From NCBI GenBank assembly GCA_016215605.1, contig JACRJB010000030.1:37404-101403 (forward strand): a DNA stretch of 64,000 nt, read 5' to 3'. Positions within the stretch are counted from its first letter, which is position 1. Every line of letters begins with the position of its first letter. The notes beneath the pieces were generated by a model. The model searched no databases, was not told the origin of the DNA, and worked only from the letters and a program-made list of their open reading frames with translations. Below, piece after piece: positions 45,869 to 53,593 of this stretch. Position numbers and translations under genes: made by a program. The stretch is from Rhodopseudomonas palustris (GTDB lineage Bacteria > Pseudomonadota > Alphaproteobacteria > Rhizobiales > Xanthobacteraceae).

Positions 45869-47479
45869 ATGTTCCACACGTCGCATTGGCTGCGTTCAGT
45901 AGCTGCGTCGAAATTCGCACTGCCGGCGCTGACGCTCGCAGCGTCGCTGACACTGCCCGCGTTCGCCGATGCCAAGACCATTCACGCGGTGATGCATTCG
46001 GATCTGCGCATCATCGATCCCGGCCTGACCACCGCCTACATCACCCGCGACCACGGCTACATGGTTTACGACACCTTGCTGGCGATGGACTCGAAGTTCA
46101 AGGTCCAGCCGCAGATGGCGGACTGGAAGGTGTCCGACGACAAGCTGACCTACACCTTCACGCTGCGCGACGGATTGAAGTGGCACGACGGCGCGCCGGT
46201 GACCGCGGAAGACTGCGTCGCCTCGCTGAAGCGCTGGGGCCAGAAGGACGGCATGGGCCAGAAGCTGATGCAGTTCACCGCCAGCCTCGAAGCCACCGAT
46301 CCCAAGACCATCACGCTGAAGCTTAAGGAGCCCTACGGCCTGGTGCTGGAGTCGATCGGCAAGCCGTCGTCGCTGGTGCCGTTCATGATGCCGAAGCGGA
46401 TCGCCGAGACGCCGGCCGACAAGCCGATCCCCGAGCAGATCGGCTCCGGCCCGTTCAAGTTCGTCGCCGCTGAATTCCAGCCCGGCGTCAAGGCGGTGTA
46501 CGTCAAGAACACCGACTACGTGCCGCGCAAGGAAGCGCCGGACTGGACCTCGGGCGGCAAGGTGGTGAAGGTCGACCGTGTCGAATGGATCACCATGCCG
46601 GACGCGCAGACCGCGGTGAACGCGCTGCAGTCGGGCGACATCGACTTCATCGAGAACCCGTCGTTCGACCTGCTGCCGGTGCTGGCGCAGGACAAGGAGC
46701 TGACGATCGACACGCTGAGCCCGCTCGGCTTCCAGACGCTCGGCCGGATGAACTTCCTGTATCCGCCGTTCGACAATCCGAAGGTGCGCCGCGCCGCGTT
46801 CCTGGCGATGAGCCAGAAGCCGGTGCTCGACGCGCTGGTCGGCAATCCGAAGTACTACAAGGTGTGCGGGGCCGTGTTCGGCTGCGGCACGCCACTTGAG
46901 AGCGACGTCGGATCGGAATCGCTGGTCAAGGGCAACGGCATGGCCGAGGCCAAGAAGCTGCTCGCCGAGTCCGGCTATGACGGCACGCCGGTGGCGCTGA
47001 TGGCGCCGGGCGACGTCGTCACGCTGAAGGCGCAGCCGATCGTCGCCGCGCAGCTGCTGCGCGACGCCGGCTTCAAGGTCGACGTCCAGGCCACCGACTG
47101 GCAGACCGTGGTGTCGCGCCGCGCCAGCCAGAAGCCGCCGAGCGAGGGCGGCTGGAACATGTTCTTCACCAATTGGGCCGGTCCGGACATTCTCAATCCG
47201 GTCGCCAACGTCTCGGTCGGCGGCCAGGGCAAGAAGGGCGGCTGGTTCGGCTGGGCCGAGGACGCCAAGGTCGAGGAGCTGCGCGACAAGTTCGTGCGGG
47301 CCAATTCGCCCGAGGAGCAGAAGAAGATCGCCGAGGACATCCAGAAGGAAGTCTACGAGCAGGTGATCTACATCCCGCTCGGCCAGTACACCGCGCCGAG
47401 CGTGTGGCGGAAAGAACTATCCGGCATCGTCTACGGGCCGGCGACCCCGGTGTTCTGGAACATCGACAAGAAGGAGTAG
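45869..47479 (+). CDS. ABC transporter substrate-binding protein (dipeptide/oligopeptide, SBP_bac_5)
   Basis: A 536-residue periplasmic protein; the ATG at 45869 has AGGAG eight bases upstream. A signal peptide with h-region 'FALPALTLAASLTLPAFA' is followed by the mature family 5 fold: 'DLRIIDPGLTTAYITRDHGY', 'WKVSDDKLTYTFTLRDGLKW', 'IGSGPFKFVAAEF'. It would bind di- or oligopeptides for the permeases on the divergent minus strand. It carries its own sigma-54-like promoter. A GC-rich hairpin lies after the stop (47515-47548). Confidence 0.94.
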   Translation: MFHTSHWLRSVAASKFALPALTLAASLTLPAFADAKTIHAVMHSDLRIIDPGLTTAYITRDHGYMVYDTLLAMDSKFKVQPQMADWKVSDDKLTYTFTLRDGLKWHDGAPVTAEDCVASLKRWGQKDGMGQKLMQFTASLEATDPKTITLKLKEPYGLVLESIGKPSSLVPFMMPKRIAETPADKPIPEQIGSGPFKFVAAEFQPGVKAVYVKNTDYVPRKEAPDWTSGGKVVKVDRVEWITMPDAQTAVNALQSGDIDFIENPSFDLLPVLAQDKELTIDTLSPLGFQTLGRMNFLYPPFDNPKVRRAAFLAMSQKPVLDALVGNPKYYKVCGAVFGCGTPLESDVGSESLVKGNGMAEAKKLLAESGYDGTPVALMAPGDVVTLKAQPIVAAQLLRDAGFKVDVQATDWQTVVSRRASQKPPSEGGWNMFFTNWAGPDILNPVANVSVGGQGKKGGWFGWAEDAKVEELRDKFVRANSPEEQKKIAEDIQKEVYEQVIYIPLGQYTAPSVWRKELSGIVYGPATPVFWNIDKKE

Positions 47480-47746
47480 TCGCGCCCGGCGCGCGGCGAC
47501 CGATCGCTCGAAGCAACGCCGTCCCGCGTCCCGCGGGGCGGCGTTCGCGCTTGATGCCGCGACAAAGGCGTGGTTGTCCGGGACAAGCTCGGCCGTCACG
47601 GGGAAGAGTTGCGATCGAGCGGTTGAAAAGACGGCTTGATCTCGCCGCTCGCATTCTCGGTCTGACTCTCGGAGCCCGACGATTGGAGCAATTGAGCTTC
47701 TGATCGAATCAGAGCTGAAGATCCGTAACGCTTGCCACACGCATAA

Positions 47747-47852
47747 CCTCATGGTGAGGAGGCGCGTAGCGCCGTCTCGAACCATGGGCCGCCGGCACTG
47801 CGTTGCCAGATCCTTCGAGACGCCCGGCTTTGCCGGGCTCCTCAGGATGAGG
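47747..47852. repeat. Intergenic repeat, family B (copy 2)
   Basis: Same orientation and nearly the same sequence as the copy at 24188-24293: CCTCATGGTGAGGAGGCGCG to CCGGGCTCCTCAGGATGAGG. Confidence 0.85.
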
Positions 47853-47954
47853 ACTCAGTGCTGTCGGCAAGGTCGGATCGTTTCAACCAAGCGATGAACC
47901 TCTTCTAGCGCCTCATAGCACCCCGCCTGAGCGAGGATTTCGGGCCGGCAGGCT

Positions 47955-47980
47955 AACAAAAAGCCCGGCTGGTGCCGGGC
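47955..47980 (-). terminator. Rho-independent terminator of the 48012-48662 gene
   Basis: On the minus strand GCCCGGC, loop ACCA, GCCGGGC, then TTTTTGTT. It is a perfect 7 bp stem with a T tail, 32 bp after the stop codon of the hypothetical membrane protein. Confidence 0.92.
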
Positions 47981-48011
47981 GTCTTGCCGACTTGAAACTG
48001 TCGCAGAATTG

Positions 48012-48662
48012 TTACTTGCGGGCGCAGGACACCGAGATGCTGCTGGCGTTCGGGCTGCATTTCGCCGTTACCACGCCGTCCTTGACCTGCAACTGATCGG
48101 TCAGGCGCGCGGTGCCGCCGCTGATGCAATAGGCCGAGGCCAGCACTTCGTCAGCGCCGCAGCTCACCGGACAGCCGGTCGAGGCGCAGTTCGAGGCCGT
48201 CACCGTGCGCACGGCGCCGTTGGCGGCCGACATGCTCGCCATGGCGTTGGATGCCTGCTCAGCCGCCGGCTTCGCGGCCGGGGCGGCGGGGGGAGGCGCT
48301 GCGGCAGCAGCCTTGGTGGCTTCCTTGGCGGCTTCCTTGGCCGGCTCGGGCGCAGCAGCCGGCGCGGCGGTCTCGGAGGCCGATGCGGCGGCTTCGGTCG
48401 TGGTCGGGGCTGGCCCGAAGCTGCCCGAGGCCATGTACACCACGATCGCGCCGGCGAGAACGGCAGTAGTGACGATCGCCGTTTCGATCGGCAGCGCCTT
48501 CAGCCGCTCGATCGCCGAGGTCACCGTTGCCGACAACGAACCTGCATTCCAGGAAACACCGCGGATGCGCATATCGTCGATCGCGAGGTATGCCACTATG
48601 ACGAGGCCACCACCGAACAGAATTAGTATCAGAAGCGGCCCGATCGCGGAGAGATACTCCAT
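48012..48662 (-). CDS. Hypothetical membrane protein with disulfide-rich C-terminal domain
   Basis: A 216-residue protein without a family name I know. Two helices at about residues 7-28 ('IGPLLILILFGGGLVIVAYL') and 61-80 ('TAIVTTAVLAGAIVVYMASG') are followed by an Ala/Pro/Glu/Lys linker of about 70 residues and a C-terminal domain of about 60 residues with six Cys ('NCASTGCPVSCGADEVLASA' carries three). The Cys domain would be periplasmic and probably disulfide-bonded. It has its own terminator, and an FNR/FixK-type box lies 106 bp upstream, so oxygen-regulated expression is likely. Confidence 0.8.
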   Translation of the reverse strand: MEYLSAIGPLLILILFGGGLVIVAYLAIDDMRIRGVSWNAGSLSATVTSAIERLKALPIETAIVTTAVLAGAIVVYMASGSFGPAPTTTEAAASASETAAPAAAPEPAKEAAKEATKAAAAAPPPAAPAAKPAAEQASNAMASMSAANGAVRTVTASNCASTGCPVSCGADEVLASAYCISGGTARLTDQLQVKDGVVTAKCSPNASSISVSCARK

Positions 48663-48767
48663 GTCAATGTCTTTCCATCCGTGGCATGCGCGGCGCGCGT
48701 GTATAGGGGGCGGTCACCGCAAACTGCATTGTCGAGAATCAAAAGAACACGCACCTGCCAGCCAGCG

Positions 48768-48781
48768 TTGAGGTAAATCAA
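48768..48781. promoter_or_regulatory. FNR/FixK-type box upstream of the disulfide-rich membrane protein gene
   Basis: TTGAG-GTAA-ATCAA matches the FNR/FixK consensus TTGAT-N4-ATCAA at 9 of 10 positions. It is centred 112 bp upstream of the minus-strand gene start and 263 bp upstream of the channel gene. Confidence 0.6.
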
Positions 48782-48806
48782 AACCTCTACTTAACTGACT
48801 ACCGAG

Positions 48807-48853
48807 GTGTAGCATAGCCGGGGCGGTCTCGTCATCGCACGCCGATGCTACAC
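48807..48853. repeat. Inverted repeat GTGTAGCAT ... ATGCTACAC
   Basis: Nine-base perfect arms at 48807-48815 and 48845-48853 separated by 29 bases, in the intergenic region between the divergent membrane protein and channel genes. Possible cruciform or operator pair; function unknown. Confidence 0.4.
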
Positions 48854-48954
48854 AATCGGCTATGGTTTATGCTCCGTCCGTCCCGCGGGCGAACCCGTTG
48901 CTCGATTGAGGCCGGCCGGAGTCAATGCCGGGAGCGGCATCGGGTTCCGGCAGC

Positions 48955-48968
48955 GTGATCCAGATCAA
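48955..48968. promoter_or_regulatory. FNR/FixK-type box upstream of the K+ channel gene
   Basis: GTGAT-CCAG-ATCAA matches TTGAT-N4-ATCAA at 9 of 10 positions; the CCAG spacer is common in FixK/Dnr-type boxes. It is centred about 77 bp upstream of the channel ATG at 49038, a suitable place for class II activation. Confidence 0.6.
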
Positions 48969-49037
48969 GGGCCTGGGTGCCGTACAGAGGTTAAATTTGC
49001 CTCACAAGCCGCAACGGCATGGGCCTGTGCCGCCCTG

Positions 49038-50141
49038 ATGACATCGATGGACTCGATCCGATCCCGCCGCTGGCGATGGCTGTTCTGGCTGCTGCCGAAT
49101 GCCCTGACCACCATCGGCCTGCTGGCGATGGTGCTCGGCACCTCGCCGGGCGTCGACGCCCAGTTCGACGGCGTGCTGTTTGCGGTCGTGATCGCCGTCG
49201 CGGCGGTGCTGGCGCTCGAATTCCTGGTCGCGCTGTGGAGGGCCTCGTCGCGGCGCGGCCTCCGCGCCTACCTGGCGTCGAGCAAGGGCATGGTCGACCT
49301 GGCCTGCGCCCTCGCGTTGCCGCTCGGCTGGCTGCTGGCGCCGGAGCCGCACGACGCGCGGTTGTTCGCGCTGGTGTGGTCGCTGCGCTACATCAGCCAT
49401 TCCACCGGGCTGACGCTGATCTGGCGGGTGATGATCCGCAGCCGGGTCGCATTGCTCAGCATCGCCGGGCTGTTCGCGGTGGTGACGCTGAGCGGCGCCA
49501 CCCTGGCGCATGTGTTCGAACGCGAGGCGCAGCCCCAGGTGTTCGGCAGCGTCGGGCGGGCGCTGTGGTGGGCGATCGTGACGCTGACGACGACCGGCTA
49601 CGGCGACGTGGTGCCGACCACGATCTGGGGCCGACTGCTGGCCGGCTGGGTGATGGTCGGCGGCATCGTGATGTTCGCACTGCAGGCCGGCATCATCGCC
49701 ACGGCATTCGCCGAGGAACTGCAGCGGCGGCACTTCCTGCGCACCTGGGAGCTGGTCGTCAGCGTGCCGTTCTTCCGCGACCTCGGCGCCGCGGCGATCG
49801 CCGACATCGTGCGGCTGCTGCAGGCCCGCGACGTCAATGCCGGCACCGTCGTGGTCCGCAAGGGCGAGCCGGGCGACGCGATGTACTTCATCGTCTCCGG
49901 CGAGGTGACGGTCCGGGTCGCGCCGAAGCCGGTGGTGCTCGGACCGGGCAGCTTCTTCGGCGAGATGGCGCTGCTGTTCAACATGCCGCGCTCGGCGACC
50001 GTGGTCGCGACCCAGCCCAGCGTGCTGCTGGTGCTGGACATCGCCGACTTCCACGAACTTGCGGGCCGCCGGCCGGAATTCGTCAATCTGATCGAAACCG
50101 AAGGTAGGTTGCGGCGCGAGCAGAATGCGCCGACCGACTGA
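49038..50141 (+). CDS. MloK1-type cyclic-nucleotide-regulated potassium channel
   Basis: A 367-residue protein from the ATG at 49038 (ATG at 49047 possible). It has six helices, the K+ selectivity filter 'LTTTGYGD' before the last, and a C-terminal cyclic-nucleotide-binding domain: 'KGEPGDAMYFIVSGEVTVRV' and the phosphate cassette 'GSFFGEMALLFNMPRSATVV', with Glu and Arg that contact cAMP. The order 'QPQVFGSVGRALWWAIVTL', 'AGWVMVGGIVMFALQAGI' and 'LRTWELVVSVPFF' follows the Mesorhizobium channel MloK1. It should open on cAMP binding. The CBS gene follows after 41 bp. Confidence 0.93.
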   Translation: MTSMDSIRSRRWRWLFWLLPNALTTIGLLAMVLGTSPGVDAQFDGVLFAVVIAVAAVLALEFLVALWRASSRRGLRAYLASSKGMVDLACALALPLGWLLAPEPHDARLFALVWSLRYISHSTGLTLIWRVMIRSRVALLSIAGLFAVVTLSGATLAHVFEREAQPQVFGSVGRALWWAIVTLTTTGYGDVVPTTIWGRLLAGWVMVGGIVMFALQAGIIATAFAEELQRRHFLRTWELVVSVPFFRDLGAAAIADIVRLLQARDVNAGTVVVRKGEPGDAMYFIVSGEVTVRVAPKPVVLGPGSFFGEMALLFNMPRSATVVATQPSVLLVLDIADFHELAGRRPEFVNLIETEGRLRREQNAPTD

Positions 50142-50182
50142 GTCGGGACGCGATCGCGGCGCATGGAGATCGAGGAGGGATC

Positions 50183-51202
50183 ATGAAGGCAGCAGACGTG
50201 ATGACCACGAACATCGTGACGGTGCGGCCCGAGGCGTCGGTGCGCGCGGTCGCGGAGACGCTGCTGAAGCACGGCATCAGCGCGGTGCCGGTGGTCGACG
50301 GCGAGGGCCGGCCGCTCGGCGTGATCAGCGAGGGCGACCTGATGCCGCGCAACGAAAAGGCCCGCGAGGCGCGCCGCGACTGGTGGCTGCAGATCCTGTC
50401 GGAAGGCGACGCGGTGCATCCGGACTATCTGCAATTCCTGAAGTCCGATCACCGCACCGCGGCGCAGATCATGGTCTCGCCGGTGCTGACCGTCGACGAG
50501 AGCGTGTCGCTCGCCGAGATCGCCGACATGCTGTTCGAGAACAACATCAAGCGCGTGCCGGTGCTGCGCGACGGCCGCATCGTCGGCATCGTCAGCCGCG
50601 CCGATTTGCTCAAGACCATCGCCGGGCCGGGCCATCTGCGCGGCCGCGATCCGGTCCACGACGACGGCTCCGCGCTTCCGATGGCCTCCGACAAGCTCGA
50701 GGCGCTGAGCCAGAAGCACAAGGCCGCCGCGCCGCCGCCGCACGATCCCGCCGCCGACGAGGTTTCGGCGTCGGCGTTCCAAGCGCTGCGGGTCGAACAC
50801 GAACAGCACGAAGAGGAACAGCGCCGCGAGGCCAAGCGCATCGCCGACGAGAAGCACCACCGCCAGGCCAGCCAGATGCTGGCGTCGCATCTCACCGACG
50901 AGGCCTGGGAGCACATGATGCACAACGCCCGCGCCACGGCGAAGAAGGGCGAGGAGGAGCACCTGCTGCTGCGCTTCCCGGCGGAGCTGTGCAGCGACCA
51001 CGGCCGCGCGGTGAACGCGCCCGATCCGGAATGGCCGTCGACGCTGCGCGGCATGGCCGCCGACATCTATCTGCGCTGGAAGGCGGAGCTGCGGCCGCAC
51101 GGATTCTCGCTGCAGGCCCGCGTCGTCGACTTCCCGGATGGCATTCCGGGCGACATCGGCCTGTATCTGAGCTGGGGCAAGCACGACGACGTCGCGCACT
51201 GA
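50183..51202 (+). CDS. CBS-domain pair protein with coiled coil and conserved C-terminal domain
   Basis: A 339-residue protein with a strong GAGGAGGGA ribosome site. Residues about 1-55 and 92-145 are CBS motifs ('DVMTTNIVTVRPEASVRAVA', 'IMVSPVLTVDESVSLAEIAD') forming an adenine-nucleotide-sensing Bateman module with a roughly 35-residue insert between them. Residues about 195-230 are a charged coiled coil ('EHEQHEEEQRREAKRIADEK'). The last about 95 residues ('LLLRFPAELCSDHGRAVNAP', 'YLRWKAELRPHGFSLQARVV') form a separate globular domain I cannot name. It is probably co-transcribed with the K+ channel and so under the same FNR-type box. Confidence 0.88.
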   Translation: MKAADVMTTNIVTVRPEASVRAVAETLLKHGISAVPVVDGEGRPLGVISEGDLMPRNEKAREARRDWWLQILSEGDAVHPDYLQFLKSDHRTAAQIMVSPVLTVDESVSLAEIADMLFENNIKRVPVLRDGRIVGIVSRADLLKTIAGPGHLRGRDPVHDDGSALPMASDKLEALSQKHKAAAPPPHDPAADEVSASAFQALRVEHEQHEEEQRREAKRIADEKHHRQASQMLASHLTDEAWEHMMHNARATAKKGEEEHLLLRFPAELCSDHGRAVNAPDPEWPSTLRGMAADIYLRWKAELRPHGFSLQARVVDFPDGIPGDIGLYLSWGKHDDVAH

Positions 51203-51232
51203 CGCGAGCGATGCGCCGAGGTCGGTGGCCGC

Positions 51233-52747
51233 CTACGGCCGCTTCGCCTTCTTCGGCCGGTCGACGCGGTCGAGCGCCTGCTCGAGCGCGCCGCACAGCG
51301 TCTTCAGCACCTTGATCCGGGCGAACAGCTTGTTGTTGGCTTCGACCAGCGTCCACGGCGCGGTCGCGGTCGAGGTGCGGTCGACCATGTCGCAGACCGC
51401 CTGCTCGTAGACGTCCCACTTCTTGCGGTTGCGCCAGTCCTCGTCGGTGATCTTGAAGCGCTTGAACGGGATCGCCTTGCGCTCGTTGAAGCGCTTCAGC
51501 TGTTCCTGCTTGCTGATCGCCAGCCAGAACTTCACCACCACGCTGCCGTGCCGGATCAGCGCGTCCTCGAAATCGTTGATCTCGTCATAGGCGCGCATCC
51601 AGTCGGCTTCGCTGCAGAACCCTTCGATGCGCTCGACCAGCACCCGGCCGTACCAGGAGCGGTCGAAGAAGGCGAACCGGCCGTGCCGCGGCAGCTGCCG
51701 CCAGAACCGCCACAGATACGGATGGGCGCGCTCCTCTTCCGTCGGCGCCGCGACCGAGACGGTGCCGTAGCAGCGCGCGTCGAGGGCGCCGGTGACGCGG
51801 CGGATCGCGCCGCCCTTGCCGGCGCTGTCGTTGCCCTCGAACACCACCACGACCGACAATTCCTTGAACCGCGGGTCGCGCGACAGCCGGTTCAGCCGGC
51901 CCTGCCATTTCTCCAGCTCGGTCTTGTATTTCGGCCGGGTCATCGGCTGATCGAGGGTCAGCGAGCTGATCAAATTGATCCGGTCGGCCGGCGCGGGCAG
52001 CGGCGGCGTTTTGTCGGCCAGCAGCTTGGGCGCCGGCTGGTCGAGCCGTTCGCGGATCGCCGCCAGCAGATGGCGGCCGACCGTCAGCGCGCGGTAGCGC
52101 GGCTCAGCCCCGGGCACCACGATCCACGGCGCCTCGCCGGTCGAGGTCCGGCGCAGGAACGGGTCGCAGATCTTGATGAAGCGGTCGTAGAGGTCGAAAT
52201 ACTGCCATTCCGTATCGGTGACCCGCCAGCTCTGCTCGGGGTCGCGCTCCAGCGCTTTCAGCCGCTTCTTCTGCTGATCCCGGGACAGGTGAAACCAGTA
52301 TTTCAGCAGCAGCACGCCCTCGTCGCACAGCATCTGTTCGAGCCGCCGGATCTCGCCGATCGCGGTGGAGAATTCGCCCTCGTCGATCTTGCCGAGCACG
52401 CGGCGGATGATCGGCAGCGTATGCCAGGCCCCGAAGAAGATGCCGATCTCGCCTTTGGGCGGCAGCGCCCGCCAGAACCGCCAATTGGCCGGCCGCTCGC
52501 GTTCCTCGTCGGACGGTTCGGAGAAGGCGTGGGTATGGATGTGCCGCGGGTCCATCCATTCGTTGAGCAGATTGACGGTCTCGCCCTTGCCGGCGCCCTC
52601 GACCCCGGCAATCAGGATCAGCACCGGAAAGCCGCGCTGCTGGTGCAGGTCGAACTGGGCGTTGAGCAATTGCTCCCTGAGCCTGGCCTCCTCCCGCTGG
52701 TAGGCGGCCTTGCCGACGCGGTGTTTGAAGTTCGCTGAATCGAACAT
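51233..52747 (-). CDS. pap: Polyphosphate:AMP phosphotransferase (two-domain PPK2)
   Basis: A 504-residue PPK2 class II protein that makes ADP from AMP and polyphosphate. Domain 1 (about 10-240) has Walker A 'IAGVEGAGKGETVNLLNEWM' but a changed Walker B region ('GEIGIFFGAWHTLP'). Domain 2 (about 260-490) has 'VVFEGNDSAGKGGAIRRVTG' and an intact 'FFDRSWYGRVLVERIEGF'. This matches PAP enzymes, in which the second domain is catalytic. An FNR/FixK-type box is 37 bp upstream of the start, so low-oxygen control is likely. Confidence 0.93.
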   Translation of the reverse strand: MFDSANFKHRVGKAAYQREEARLREQLLNAQFDLHQQRGFPVLILIAGVEGAGKGETVNLLNEWMDPRHIHTHAFSEPSDEERERPANWRFWRALPPKGEIGIFFGAWHTLPIIRRVLGKIDEGEFSTAIGEIRRLEQMLCDEGVLLLKYWFHLSRDQQKKRLKALERDPEQSWRVTDTEWQYFDLYDRFIKICDPFLRRTSTGEAPWIVVPGAEPRYRALTVGRHLLAAIRERLDQPAPKLLADKTPPLPAPADRINLISSLTLDQPMTRPKYKTELEKWQGRLNRLSRDPRFKELSVVVVFEGNDSAGKGGAIRRVTGALDARCYGTVSVAAPTEEERAHPYLWRFWRQLPRHGRFAFFDRSWYGRVLVERIEGFCSEADWMRAYDEINDFEDALIRHGSVVVKFWLAISKQEQLKRFNERKAIPFKRFKITDEDWRNRKKWDVYEQAVCDMVDRTSTATAPWTLVEANNKLFARIKVLKTLCGALEQALDRVDRPKKAKRP

Positions 52748-52783
52748 TGCGTGATAGATAGCGCACTAAGCATCGAGGCTTGT

Positions 52784-52797
52784 GTGATCCAGGTCAA
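52784..52797. promoter_or_regulatory. FNR/FixK-type box between pap and the FecR-like gene
   Basis: GTGAT-CCAG-GTCAA matches TTGAT-N4-ATCAA at 8 of 10 positions, with the same CCAG spacer as the box at 48955. It is about 43 bp upstream of pap (minus) and 116 bp upstream of the FecR-like gene (plus). Confidence 0.55.
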
Positions 52798-52906
52798 AGT
52801 CTCGGCCGTTGGAGGAATGCTTGAGCCATCATGCTGCGACCTTCTGGCAATCTGCCGGGCGGTCGCCTGTCCGGTCCGCCAGGATCGATGATCGGAGGAG
52901 TGTACC

Positions 52907-53569
52907 ATGCGAACATTGCTAGTTGCAGCGCTCGGCTGCGTCGCGCTGGCGTCGCCGGCGGCGGCCCAGCTCTCGGCTCCGGCGGCGATCGTCGAGGAGG
53001 TCAAGGGCGACGTGCCCGGCATCGAGTTCATGGACTATGTGCTGCCGGGCAAGGTGATCAAGCTCGGCGCCAACGGCGCGATCGTGCTGAACTATCTGCA
53101 GTCCTGCATCCGCGAGACGATCACCGGCGGCGTCGTCGTGGTCGGCACCGAACAGAGCAAGGTATCGCTGGCGGACATTCAGACCGCCAAGGTCGACTGC
53201 ACCGCGCCGAAGCCGCAGCTGTCCGAGAGCGAGGCGAGCCAGAGCGCGGCGACCGCATTCCGCAGCATCAACCAGAAGTCGGCGCCGAAGGTCGCGTCGA
53301 TCTACGGCGTGTCGCCGGTGTTCGACGTCGCCAGCGGCGGCAAGCTGGTGATCGAGCGCACCGATGTCCCCGGCGAGCGGCGGGACGTCACGATCGACAA
53401 GAAGGCGCTGATCAAGGGGCGCTTCTACGACATGGCCAAGGCCGGCACCGCGCTGATGCCGGGCGCCTCCTACGCGGCGAGCTTCGGCAATCGCAAGATC
53501 GCGTTCCGCGTCGATCCGGCAGCGCGACCGGGCGATGTCCCGGTGATCAGCCGCCTGCTGCGCTTCTGA
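52907..53569 (+). CDS. Secreted FecR-like domain protein
   Basis: A 220-residue protein with a clear signal peptide ('MRTLLVAALGCVALASPAAA', cleavage near AAAQ). The part 'IVEEVKGDVPGIEFMDYVLP' with 'IKLGANGAIVLNYLQSCIRE' has the FecR pattern of a short ligand-like domain, with 'TGGVVVVGTEQSKVSL' after it. The rest is beta-rich and has no named motif. It is 24 bp before a CHASE2 cyclase, and FecR-like plus CHASE2-cyclase pairs are a known neighbour arrangement. It may be the periplasmic partner of the CHASE2 sensor. Confidence in the FecR relationship is moderate. Confidence 0.7.
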   Translation: MRTLLVAALGCVALASPAAAQLSAPAAIVEEVKGDVPGIEFMDYVLPGKVIKLGANGAIVLNYLQSCIRETITGGVVVVGTEQSKVSLADIQTAKVDCTAPKPQLSESEASQSAATAFRSINQKSAPKVASIYGVSPVFDVASGGKLVIERTDVPGERRDVTIDKKALIKGRFYDMAKAGTALMPGASYAASFGNRKIAFRVDPAARPGDVPVISRLLRF

Positions 53570-53593
53570 TCCGTCACGCCTGCGCAGGCCGAC

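Larger units (their letters stand above)
47480..48011. other. 532 bp gene-free stretch with repeats
   Basis: It begins with a GC-rich hairpin 'AACGCCGTCCCGC'/'GCGGGGCGGCGTT' (47515-47548), then a decayed family E-like fragment ('ggcgtggttgtccgggacaa' and 'ctcggccgtcacgg', around 47567-47601), then a family B repeat and a minus-strand terminator. No gene is supported. Confidence 0.6.

Noticed and set aside
48676..48693. Second sigma-54-like motif (TGGCATGCGCGGCGC)
   Set aside because: The spacing GG-N10-GC is right but the -12 half is poor (GCGC) and no gene starts within a suitable distance on that strand.
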